Part shown: one piece after another, positions 1 through 6,734 of the stretch
Numbering within the stretch: position 1 is the stretch's first letter
Layout of the letters: the number at the start of each line of letters is the position of its first letter
From: Rhodococcus sp. IITR03
GTDB lineage: Bacteria; Actinomycetota; Actinomycetes; Mycobacteriales; Mycobacteriaceae
Length of the DNA stretch: 6,985 bases
Reading direction: 5' to 3'
Assembly (NCBI GenBank): GCA_001017865.1
Contig: LATQ01000001.1
Span: forward strand, 2,913,851-2,920,835
The notes under the pieces: model-generated
Told to the model about the DNA's origin: nothing
The model's database searches: none
Seen by the model: only the letters and a program-made list of their open reading frames with translations
Position numbers and translations under genes: made by a program

Positions 1-282
1 GACGCGTTCCGAGCCGACCTGATCGCGCTGGCCCGCGCGGATCTCGCGACCGTGACCGGAGTCGACGCCGAACCGGTGGCCGCCTTCGTGCAGCGGTGGC
101 ACGGCGGGCTGCCGCAGTACCGCGAACACCACCGCGAGATCGTCGCCGCCTTCGAGGCCGAGATCGCAGGGATCGACGGACTCGAGGTCGCCGGCGCGAT
201 GCTGCACGGTGTGGGTGTACCTGCATGTGTCGCAACAGGCACGGCCGCGGCCGCACGCCTGACTGCACGAATGGAAGGATGA
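1..282 (+). CDS. hemY: Coproporphyrinogen/protoporphyrinogen oxidase, C-terminal end (5' partial)
   Basis: This frame is open from the first base and ends at TGA 280-282, leaving the last 93 residues. The tail resembles the FAD-dependent oxidases HemY/CgoX: a [12 protein letters not shown] segment (like the family's RWPxALPQY), a helix, then [12 protein letters not shown], the conserved GxGIPxCIxSG loop near the FAD site, and a short C-terminal helix. In actinobacteria this enzyme oxidises coproporphyrinogen III to coproporphyrin III, before ferrochelatase and HemQ. The hemQ start lies 5 nt after the stop, which supports the assignment and an operon. The FAD-binding N-terminus is outside the window. 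The visible part has no frame break. The copro- rather than proto-porphyrinogen role is inferred from lineage and from the adjacent hemQ. Confidence 0.9.
   Translation, partial: DAFRADLIALARADLATVTGVDAEPVAAFVQRWHGGLPQYREHHREIVAAFEAEIAGIDGLEVAGAMLHGVGVPACVATGTAAAARLTARMEG
273..279 (+). promoter_or_regulatory. Ribosome binding site deciding the hemQ start
   Basis: GGAAGGA, within the last codons of hemY, ends 8 nt before ATG 288. A second in-frame ATG at 279 overlaps the hemY stop as ATGA but has no space for this Shine-Dalgarno site. ATG 288 also gives the usual family N-terminus ([10 protein letters not shown]) and the expected length of 231 residues. Confidence 0.6.
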
Positions 283-287
283 ACGTC

Positions 288-980
288 ATGGCACGTCTCG
301 ACTACGACAAGCTCAATTCCACCCTCCGCTACGCGATGTGGTCGGTCTTCCAGGTCCGGCCCGGCGTCCTCGGCGACGACCGCGCCGCGGCGATCGAGGA
401 CGCGAAGGCGTTCTTCGCCCGCTTCGACGACACCGACGTGATCGTCCGCGGCATCTACGACGTGGCCGGCACCCGCGCGGACGCCGACTTCATGATCTGG
501 ACCCACGCCGAGCACATCGAGGATCTGCAGAAGCTGTACGCCGACTTCCGGCGCACCACGATCCTCGGCCGCGCGAGCACCCCGGTCTGGTCGAACACCG
601 CACTGCACCGGCCCGCGGAGTTCAACAAGAGCCACCTGCCCGCCTTCATCGCGGGGGAGGAGCCGGCAACTACGTCTGCGTGTACCCCTTCGTGCGGTCC
701 TACGAGTGGTACCTGCTGCCCGACGAGCAGCGCCGCAAGATGCTCGCCGACCACGGCATGGCGGCCCGCGGCTACCCCGACGTCCGCGCCAACACCGTTC
801 CGGCCTCGCGCTCGGCGACTACGAGTGGATCCTCGCCTTCGAGCGCCGGAGCTGCACCGCATCGTCGATCTCATGCGCGACCTGCGTGCCACCGACGCGC
901 GCCTGCACGTGCGGGAGGAGACCCCCTTCTTCACCGGACCGCGGGTCGACGTCGAAGCCCTCGTCGCGTCGCTGCCCTGA
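288..980 (+). CDS. hemQ: Coproheme decarboxylase HemQ/ChdC (three frame breaks as given)
   Basis: HemQ converts iron-coproporphyrin III to haem b by two peroxide-driven decarboxylations, the last step of the coproporphyrin-dependent pathway. The N-terminal [22 protein letters not shown] and [16 protein letters not shown] are hallmarks of the actinobacterial chlorite-dismutase-like family. The gene breaks at about 665 (GG should be GGG, giving [13 protein letters not shown]), 806 (T should be TT, giving VPAFALGDYEW) and 843 (G should be GG, giving [12 protein letters not shown]). Adding these three bases gives 231 residues, which I recall as the M. tuberculosis Rv2676c length. In the repaired protein His116, Tyr133 and His156 keep the spacing of the C. 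diphtheriae residues recalled as His118, Tyr135 (catalytic) and His158 (haem ligand). It starts 5 nt after hemY and ends 1 nt before the next gene. Three clustered one-base losses that together restore the frame suggest sequencing error rather than a dead gene. Confidence 0.95.
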   Translation: MARLDYDKLNSTLRYAMWSVFQVRPGVLGDDRAAAIEDAKAFFARFDDTDVIVRGIYDVAGTRADADFMIWTHAEHIEDLQKLYADFRRTTILGRASTPVWSNTALHRPAEFNKSHLPAFIAGEEPATTSACTPSCGPTSGTCCPTSSAARCSPTTAWRPAATPTSAPTPFRPRARRLRVDPRLRAPELHRIVDLMRDLRATDARLHVREETPFFTGPRVDVEALVASLP

Positions 981-981
981 C

Positions 982-3319
982 GTGACCTCGACGAGCGCGG
1001 TGCCACCGGAGGGAGACGGTCGTCTGTTCTCCCAGATGGCGCACTGGGGCATGTTCTCGGCGCAGGCACGCGACGGCGAGGTCGTCGCCGTGCAGCCTAC
1101 GCCGGGGACCGCGACCCCTCACCGATCCTGGGGAACATCCCCGGATCGGTGCGGCACCGTGCTCGCATCGCCGGGCCGGCCGTCCGCCGCGGCTGGCTCG
1201 AGAACGGACCGGGACCGAGCACACGACGCGGCGACGACGAGTACGTCGCCGTCTCGTGGGACGAACTCACCGAGATCCTCGCGGGCGAACTGCAGCGCGT
1301 GAAGGACCGGCACGGCAACCGAGCGATCTTCGGCGGCTCCTACGGCTGGTCCGCCCCGGGCCGGTTCCACCACGCACAGAGCCAGGTGCACCGCTTCCTG
1401 AAGATGTTCGGCGGCTACACCCGCTCGGTGCACTCCTACTCGCTCGGCGCGACCGGCGTGATCATGCCGCACGTCGTGGGCACCCACTGGAAACTGTTCG
1501 CGCGCTCGACCTCCTGGGAGGTCATCGCCCGCGACACCGATCTGATGGTGTGTTTCGGCGGGATCCCGCTCAAGAACACCGCTGTCAACGACGGCGGCAC
1601 GAGCGATCACCCCACCCGCGACGCCCTCGACCGGATGCGGGCCCGCGGCGGACGGATCGTCTCGTTCAGCCCGATCCGCAGCGACGTGCACGATGAGCAC
1701 GAGTGGCTCGCGCCCCGGCCGGGCACCGACGTCGCGATCATGCTCGCCCTCGGCTACGTCCTGGCCACCGAAGGTCTGGCCGACCGCGAGTTCCTCGACC
1801 GCTACTGCACCGGTTACGACCGCTTCGAGGAATATCTGCTCGGCCGCACCGACGGCGTCCCCAAGACCCCCGAGTGGGCCGCCGGACTGTCGGGCATCCC
1901 GTCCGGCACCCTCGTCGACCTCGCGCGACGCATGTCCCGCGGCCGCACCCTGGTGTCGGTCACATGGTCGCTGCAACGCGTGCGGCACGGCGAGCAGGCG
2001 CCCTGGGCGGGCGTGACCCTCGCCGCGATGCTCGGTCAACTCGGCGTTCCCGGAGGCGGTTTCGGCCACGGCTACGGGTCGATGAACGAACCCGGTCTCG
2101 CGCCCGTCCCGTATCCGCTGCCCACCCTGTTCCAGGGCAACAACGACGTCGAGGACTTCATCCCCGTCGCCGCGATCTCCGACCTGCTGTTGCGGCCCGG
2201 GGAGCAGTTCGACTACGACGGCCGTCGCCTGACCTTCCCGGACATCCGGCTCGTGTACTGGGCGGGTGGCAATCCCTTCCATCACCACCAGGACATCGGC
2301 CGGCTCCGCCGGGCCCTGCAGCGACCCGACACGATCGTCGTTCACGACCCGTACTGGACGCCGATGGCCAAGCACGCCGACATCGTCGTGCCGTCGACCA
2401 CGGCGCTCGAGCGCGACGACCTGACGTGCACGCGCAACGATCCGCTGCTCGTCGCGATGCAGGCCGCCGTCCCGCGCTTCGCCGACGCCCGCGACGACTA
2501 CGACACCTTCACCGCTCTCGCCCACCGCCTCGGCTTCGGCGAGCAGTTCACCGAGGGCCGGACCTCCCGGCAGTGGCTCGAACACCTCTACGAGCAGTGG
2601 CGCGGTTTCGTCCTCGCCGACGACCGGCGCATCGAGGACCCGCCGCCCTTCGACGACTTCTGGTACGGCGGACCGGTCCGGATGCGGACCGAGGACGATC
2701 TGACGCTGTTCGAGGATTTCCGGTCCGACCCCGAGGCGAACCCGCTGCGGACTCCCAGCGGACGGCTCGAGATCTTCTCCGCCGACATCGACTCGTTCGG
2801 CTACGACGACTGCGCCGGGCACCCCGCCTGGTACGAACCCGACGAATGGCTCGGCTCCTCGCGGGCCGAACGGTTCCCACTGCACCTGATCGCCAACCAG
2901 CCGGCCACGCGCCTGCACGGGCAGCTCGATCACGGCTCGGTGAGCCAGGCGTCGAAGATCCGTGGCCGCGAACCGATCCGGATGCGTCCCGACGACGCGG
3001 CCGCGCGAGGTCTGGAGCCGGCGACATCGTCCGCGTCTTCAACGATCGTGGTTCGTGCCTCGCCGGGGTCGTCCTCGACGACGGTCTACTGCCGAACGTC
3101 GTCCAGCTCGCGACGGGAGCCTGGTACGACCCGCTGGATCCGTCCGATCCCGGATCGATGTGCGTGCACGGGAACGCGAACGTGCTCACCCCCGACGTCG
3201 GCACATCGTCGCTGTCCCACGGCTGCACCGGGCAGCACGTGCTCGTCGATGTCGAGCGGTTCGACGGCGAGCTACCGCCCATCCGGGCCTACGATCCGCC
3301 GGTCGTCCGGCAGCGCTGA
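982..3319 (+). CDS. Cytoplasmic molybdopterin S-/N-oxide reductase, BisC/DMSO-reductase type (two frame breaks)
   Basis: A bis-MGD molybdoenzyme of the DMSO reductase family, about 779 residues after repair, close to E. coli BisC (777 from memory). There is no Tat signal and no N-terminal cysteine cluster, so it is a cytoplasmic enzyme without an Fe-S centre, like biotin/methionine sulfoxide reductase. SYGWSAPGR at 120-128 gives Tyr121 and Trp123, and SYSLGA gives Ser154; the 33-residue Tyr-to-Ser spacing equals Tyr114-Ser147 of Rhodobacter DMSO reductase, where Ser147 ligates Mo. Later motifs include [23 protein letters not shown] and a C-terminal pterin-binding domain from [14 protein letters not shown]. 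Breaks lie at 1096-1097 (CC should be CCC, restoring [12 protein letters not shown]) and 3020-3021 (GG should be GGG, restoring [12 protein letters not shown]). GTG 982, 1 nt after the hemQ stop, is the chosen start; GTG 1000 and ATG 1036 are alternatives, and none has a convincing ribosome binding site. The substrate (biotin sulfoxide, free Met sulfoxide, DMSO or TMAO) cannot be decided from sequence. Confidence 0.9.
1120..1151 (+). repeat. Long inverted repeat (hairpin) inside the molybdoenzyme gene
   Basis: Bases 1120-1134 pair with 1138-1151. There are nine pairs (CACCGATCC with GGATCGGTG), a single bulged T at 1129, then five pairs (GGGGA with TCCCC), closed by the triloop ACA. That is 14 base pairs in 32 nt, about 140 nt into the coding region. 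It encodes a conserved stretch ([11 protein letters not shown]), so it may be a by-product of GC-rich coding, but it is the strongest hairpin I found within a gene here. Confidence 0.6.
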
Positions 3320-3326
3320 GTCCTCG

Positions 3327-3346
3327 CGGCCGAGCACATACGGCCG
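3327..3346. terminator. Possible bidirectional hairpin between convergent genes
   Basis: The 32-nt gap between the molybdoenzyme stop (3319) and the ldh stop (3352) contains CGGCCG, an 8-nt spacer and a second CGGCCG, able to form a 6-bp all-GC stem. It has no T-tract on either strand. The position suits a shared terminator, but the stem is short and each arm is itself a palindrome. Confidence 0.3.
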
Positions 3347-3351
3347 GAGTG

Positions 3352-4091
3352 TCACAGACCGAGGGACGACTGGACCTCGCGCAGGGTGGCCGCGGAGGCG
3401 GCCAGACCCGCCTCCTCCTCGAGCGACAACGGCACCTCGAGCACGGTGTGCGCGCCGCGCGCGTCGACGACTGTGGGAAGCGAGAGGCAGACGTCCTGCA
3501 GGCCGTGCCGCCCGGTCTGCAGCGTCGACACCGCAAGCACCCGGCGCTGGTTCCGCAGCACGGCCTCCACGATGCGGGCACTCGACAGTCCGACCGCGAG
3601 ATTCGTGGCGCCCTTGCCGCGGATGATCTCGTAGGCGCTGCGCACGACCTCCTCGAAGAGTGCGGCGCGGGTCTCCGGACCGAAGACGGGTCGTCCGTCG
3701 ACGGCGAAGGACTCCACCGGCACACCCCCGATCGCCGCACCCGACCACAGCGCGACCTCCGAATCGCCGTGCTCACCGACGACGAACACGTGGACGTTCT
3801 CGATCGCGACGTCGGCGCGGTGGGCGAGCAGATACCGCAGCCGGCCGGAATCGAGCACCGTGCCCGACCCGAAGATCCGGCCGTCCGAGATGCCGGTCGC
3901 GCGATCGCGGCGCGGGTGACGATGTCGACCGGATTGCTGACGAAGACGATCACCGCCTCGGGGGAGACGGACAGCAGGCCGGGAGTCAGGTCCCGTGCCA
4001 GGGCGACGTTCGCCACCGCGGTACCGACGCTCCCGGCGCCGACGACGGACAGCTTCGTGTGTCGCCGGATTCTCGTACCCGTCTCACCCAT
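3352..4091 (-). CDS. ldh: L-lactate dehydrogenase, internally deleted and with one frame break
   Basis: This is an NAD-dependent L-lactate dehydrogenase (pyruvate + NADH to lactate). The N-terminus has GAGSVG (18-23). NPVD (Asn53), LDSGRLR (Asp81, Arg84) and GEHGDSE (His108) match Asn140, Asp168, Arg171 and catalytic His195 of the family, and the Asp-to-His spacing of 27 is kept. Two defects are present. At about 3900 one C is missing on the plus strand; restoring it gives AIAATGISDGRIFGSG. At about 4010, GTAVA runs straight into NVALARDLTPGLL, without the rest of the Rossmann fold and the mobile loop with the family's Gln102 and Arg109. The repaired frame gives 246 residues instead of about 316-320. 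As written the enzyme could not work. The gap is in frame, so it is either a real deletion or an assembly collapse. Start ATG 4089-4091 has no Shine-Dalgarno site. Confidence 0.88.
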
Positions 4092-4262
4092 GCGAGAAAT
4101 TGTGGCGTATACAGGCCGCTGTCGGTAACCTCGGGCCACATGATTTCGGTCCGCATCGGGGACATTCCCTGCGAGCGGCCGGCCCGACGCGATGGCAGCG
4201 ACTGCTCGAGGAGATCTACCCGAGCCGACCTGCCGCTGTCGCGTAGCCGTTAGCCTCGGGAC
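4092..4262. other. Divergent intergenic region between ldh and the HAD gene
   Basis: These 171 nt separate two genes transcribed outward, so both promoters should lie here. A TAGCCT box sits against the HAD start. On the ldh side the minus strand reads TGTATACG and then CACAAT close to the ATG, either of which could be a weak -10; no clear -35 is visible. A possible small reading frame (4140-4253) lies within it. I see no transcription-factor operator that I recognise, no tRNA and no riboswitch. Confidence 0.5.
4140..4253 (+). CDS. Doubtful small open reading frame, unrecognised
   Basis: ATG 4140 opens a 37-codon frame ending at TAG 4251-4253. It starts [11 protein letters not shown] and becomes arginine-rich. 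If one C were missing from the CCC run near 4176, as in so many places in this window, the frame would instead continue as [20 protein letters not shown] and end at TAG 4244-4246, which looks more protein-like. Neither version resembles a family I know. It has no evident ribosome binding site and lies where a promoter is expected, so it may well not be a gene. Confidence 0.15.
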   Translation: MISVRIGDIPCERPARRDGSDCSRRSTRADLPLSRSR

Positions 4263-4263
4263 A
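4251..4263 (+). promoter_or_regulatory. Putative -10 box for a leaderless HAD transcript
   Basis: TAGCCT at 4251-4256 fits the actinobacterial TAnnnT -10 pattern. Its last base lies 7 nt before the A of ATG 4263, so the predicted transcription start is the start codon itself. No Shine-Dalgarno site precedes the ATG, consistent with leaderless translation. No good -35 is visible. Confidence 0.45.
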
Positions 4264-4987
4264 TGGCCGAGACTCCCTTCGATGCCGTCCTGTTCGACTT
4301 CTCCGGCACCCTGTTCCGGCTCGAGGAGGACGAGAGTTGGCTCGCGGACGTCACCGACCACGAGGGCAGACCCTTCGACGTGCACCGGCAGGCCGAACTC
4401 ATGCGGCGGCTGACGCAACCCGTCGGGCAGCCCGTCGAGATGGACGCCGACGAGCACCACGCGTGACCAACCGCGACCGCGAACCGCGCTGGCACCGCGA
4501 GGCCTACCTGACGGTGCTGCGCAGGTCGGGCGTGGCCGATCCCGAGCAGGCACAGGCGCTCTACGAGAAGGTGACCGACCCCGACTGCTGGACCGTCTAT
4601 CCCGACACCGTCCCCGTCATCGAGGCGCTCGCCGGAGACGGGATCGCCGTCGGCGTGGTGAGCAACATCGCCTTCGACCTGCGGCCGGCCTTCGCGCGGC
4701 TCGGTATCGACGACCTCGTGTCGGTGTTCGCGCTGTCCTTCGAGGTGGGCGCCGTCAAGCCCGAACCGGAGATCTTCCGCTACGCCGTCGACAGACTCGG
4801 TGTCGACCCGCGACGGACGCTGATGATCGGCGACAGCGAGAAGGCGGACGGTGCCGCCCGGTCGATCGGATGTGCGTTCGAACTCGTCGAACCGGCACCG
4901 ACCACCGAGCGGCACGACGCACTGTGGACCGCGCTGGCCGCGGCCGGGATCACTCCGACGGAACCAGGCGCAGGGAGATCGAGTTGA
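4263..4987 (+). CDS. HAD-superfamily hydrolase (one frame break)
   Basis: A Rossmannoid HAD enzyme of 241 residues after repair. Motif I is FDFSGTLF with nucleophile Asp12; motif II is VVSN (Ser134); motif III is the lysine of AVKPEPEIF (Lys166); motif IV is IGDSEKAD (Asp191, Asp196). An alpha-helical cap occupies about residues 20-115. The acid/base Asp two residues after the nucleophile is replaced by Ser14, so a classical phosphatase mechanism is uncertain; haloacid dehalogenases and phosphonatases also lack that Asp. The frame breaks at about 4464-4466, where GTGACC should be GTGGACC; repair turns a stop into [13 protein letters not shown]. The start is ATG 4263 next to a leaderless-type promoter. 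The 3' end runs 38 nt into convergent msrB. The substrate is unknown. Confidence 0.88.
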
Positions 4988-5376
4988 TGCAGTACCGCTG
5001 GTCGGTGGCGTCGGGTAACCCTCGCCCTCGAAGACATGCCCGAGATGGCTGTGGCACGTCGCGCACACCACCTCGATGCGCCGCATGCCCAGCGAGTTGT
5101 CCTCGCGCAGGATCACGGCGTCGGAGTCGGCGGGGTCGAAGAACGACGGCCACCCGCAGTGGGAGTGGAACTTCTCGGTGCTGCGGAACAGTTCGGCACC
5201 GCACGCGCGGCATTCGTAGATGCCTCGGTCTCGGTGTCGGTGTACTCGCCGACGAAGGGGCGCTCGGTGCCGGCCTGACGCAACACGGCGAATTCGGCGG
5301 GAGTGAGCTTCGCACGCCATTCCTCGTCGGTGTGGACGACCTTGGGTGCGGGTTCGGATCGGGGAGCAGACGTCAT
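4950..5376 (-). CDS. msrB: Peptide-methionine (R)-S-oxide reductase MsrB (two frame breaks)
   Basis: MsrB reduces the R-epimer of methionine sulfoxide in proteins, using thioredoxin. The repaired protein has 142 residues. Zinc is held by CxxC pairs Cys56/Cys59 (ECRAC) and Cys105/Cys108 (CATC). HCGWPSFF (74-80) carries the probable resolving Cys74 and active-site Trp76, and RYCINSISL contains catalytic Cys130. Breaks occur at about 5223 (plus-strand CC should be CCC, restoring [12 protein letters not shown]) and about 5008 (GG should be GGG, restoring GYPTPTDQRYC). As given, the second break would remove the catalytic cysteine. The start ATG 5374-5376 has GGAG 4 nt upstream, but also a -10 box so close that the transcript may be leaderless. 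The 3' end overlaps the convergent HAD gene. From memory, msrB precedes aftC in M. tuberculosis (Rv2674/Rv2673), although there the relative strands may differ. Confidence 0.95.
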
Positions 5377-5412
5377 GATCTCCACGCTAACCGCGCTCGG
5401 CGCGCGCGTCAC
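5377..5412 (-). promoter_or_regulatory. Putative msrB promoter
   Basis: Read on the minus strand, GTGACG (like the -35 TTGACA, 4 of 6), a 17-nt spacer and TAGCGT (plus-strand 5384-5389) form a reasonable promoter. The predicted start is 5376-5377, at or 1 nt before the ATG. The box and its flank, GTTAGCGT, differ from the HAD promoter GTTAGCCT by one base. GGAG lies between the box and the ATG, so it would be outside the message if this start is used. Confidence 0.45.
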
Positions 5413-5419
5413 GTCTGCA

Positions 5420-5448
5420 CCGGCACGGACGGATCACGTCCGTGCCGG
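5420..5448 (-). terminator. Perfect 11-bp hairpin over the aftC stop codon
   Basis: CCGGCACGGAC (5420-5430) and GTCCGTGCCGG (5438-5448) are perfect inverted repeats around the 7-nt loop GGATCAC. The loop contains the complement of the aftC stop (5434-5436). No T-tract follows on the minus strand, which is common for actinobacterial hairpin terminators. The position suits ending aftC transcription before msrB, which has its own promoter 30-40 nt further on. Confidence 0.6.
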
Positions 5449-6734
5449 CTGCTTCTCCTCGAGCAGGTGCGACGGCTCGATGCCGTCCGCCAGGCGCCCT
5501 TCGCGCTTCGCGACGAGGTAGCGGTCGAGCAGGACGGCGAAGACGACGACGAGCAGCAGCGACCAGCCGAAGGTGGTCTTCATGTACTCCGCCGCGCGCC
5601 CGGCCTCCACCCACCGGCTCGACAGCCACGAGTCGTAGCTCAGGAAGCCGTAGACGGCGAGCCAGGCGGGCCAGTTCCGCATCACGGAGTTCGGCAGCAG
5701 CACCGTCATCAGCAGCGGGAACAGCATCATCGAGTAGTACATCTGGCCGAGCGATCCGAGCAGGAACGAAGCGGCGAGCAACACACCACCGGCGGTGCAC
5801 ACGAAGAACACCTCGTCGTGGCGGCAGTAGCGGTAGAGCAACCACACCGACACCGCGACCATCACCGCGAGCGCCGCCCGCAGACCGAAGATCAGCCAGG
5901 CCGGGAGCCCGTAGTACATGCCGTTGCCGACGATCGCGCTGTTGAAGTAGTCGCGGGACTCGAGCAGGTACGGCACGGTGTGTTCGACGAACTGCCACGC
6001 GTCGACCGACAGGGGCCACGCGATGATCGTCAGCGCAATCGGGACACCCGCGGCGGTGATGAAGACCTTCCACTGTCCGCGCACGAGCGGGAGCAACAGC
6101 AGGGGAGCGAGGATCGGTTTGACGGCGAAGGTCAGGCCGAGCGCAGCCCCCGCCCACAGATCACGTCGTTTGAGCAGCAGCGTCAGGAACGCGATCTCGC
6201 CGAGCAGGACGAGACCGTTGATGTTCGTGAAGACGAGCGTGTTCGTCACCGTCTCGGAGGCGAACGCGGCGAAGACCAGCACCGGCGCGATCGGCGAATC
6301 GAGTCGCAGACCGAACATGCGCAGCAACAGATAGAGCGCGACGAGGATCGCGATCGCATTGGCGAGGATGAACAACCACCGCGACCGCTCGGGGTCGATC
6401 ACCGCGATCGGGGCTATCAACAACGTGCCGGAAGGCGGATAGAGGTAGTGGGGATCGACCACTGGAACTCGGCGGTGTACACCGGCCGGCGGTTGAGGAA
6501 GGCCAGCGCCGCGTTGTAGACCGGGGTGAAGTCGTCCGTCCGGAACCCGTTGACCGCTTTGATCACGACCCGGTGCAGAACCGTCAGTACGGCAAGGGGC
6601 CACACCACAGCCTTGACCAACTCGGCGGTCGTGCGTGCGGTCCGGGGTTCGAGACTTCTGAGGAACACTACGGCACGGTACACCGCGGGCCTGCGGACCC
6701 GTGCACACGCCCTGACCCCGGGCGGGAACGTCAC
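5434..6734 (-). CDS. aftC: Alpha-(1->3)-arabinofuranosyltransferase AftC-like, GT87 (one frame break)
   Basis: A polytopic membrane GT-C glycosyltransferase. AftC uses decaprenylphosphoryl-arabinose to add alpha-1,3 branches to the arabinan of arabinogalactan and lipoarabinomannan. Recognisable blocks are TDDFTPVY in the first extracytoplasmic loop (Asp67-Asp68, the acidic pair typical of GT-C enzymes), VDPHYLYPPSGTLL, TVTNTLVFTNINGLVLL, RDYFNSAIVGNGMYYGLP and YYSMMLFPLLMTVLLPNSV, with about ten hydrophobic segments. These match M. tuberculosis Rv2673 as I remember it. The frame breaks at about 6459-6460, where plus-strand CC should be CCC; repair gives FQWVDPHYLYPP. Start GTG 6734 overlaps the upstream stop as GTGA and gives 433 residues, equal to the recalled Rv2673 length. 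GTG 6683 (VYRAVVFL, recalling the MYGALV start) is an alternative. GT87 mannosyltransferases are the closest other possibility. Confidence 0.85.

Noticed and set aside
660..850. Programmed ribosomal frameshifting in hemQ or the other genes
   Set aside because: The breaks occur at many unrelated sites, lack a common slippery sequence with a downstream structure, and affect families never known to frameshift. One-base run contraction explains all of them.
1119..2933. A 604-codon open frame on the minus strand opposite the molybdoenzyme gene
   Set aside because: It mirrors a clearly conserved protein on the other strand, its translation is low-complexity (Val/Gly/Glu/Arg-rich) and it resembles no family; this is the usual antisense artefact of high-GC coding DNA.
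3120..3170. Small inverted repeat (GATCCG ... CGGATC) near the end of the molybdoenzyme gene
   Set aside because: Six pairs with an 8-nt loop inside coding sequence are expected by chance at this base composition.
288..5376. hemQ, molybdoenzyme, HAD and msrB as true pseudogenes
   Set aside because: Conserved residues and expected lengths are intact on both sides of every break, there are no internal stops or missense decay in the repaired frames, and haem synthesis genes are unlikely to be dead. Only ldh, with its large internal gap, remains a candidate.
4870..6519. A 549-codon plus-strand frame across msrB and aftC
   Set aside because: It is antisense to two recognisable genes, and its Arg/Gln/Glu/His-rich translation is typical of a reverse-strand shadow of a GC-rich hydrophobic membrane protein.
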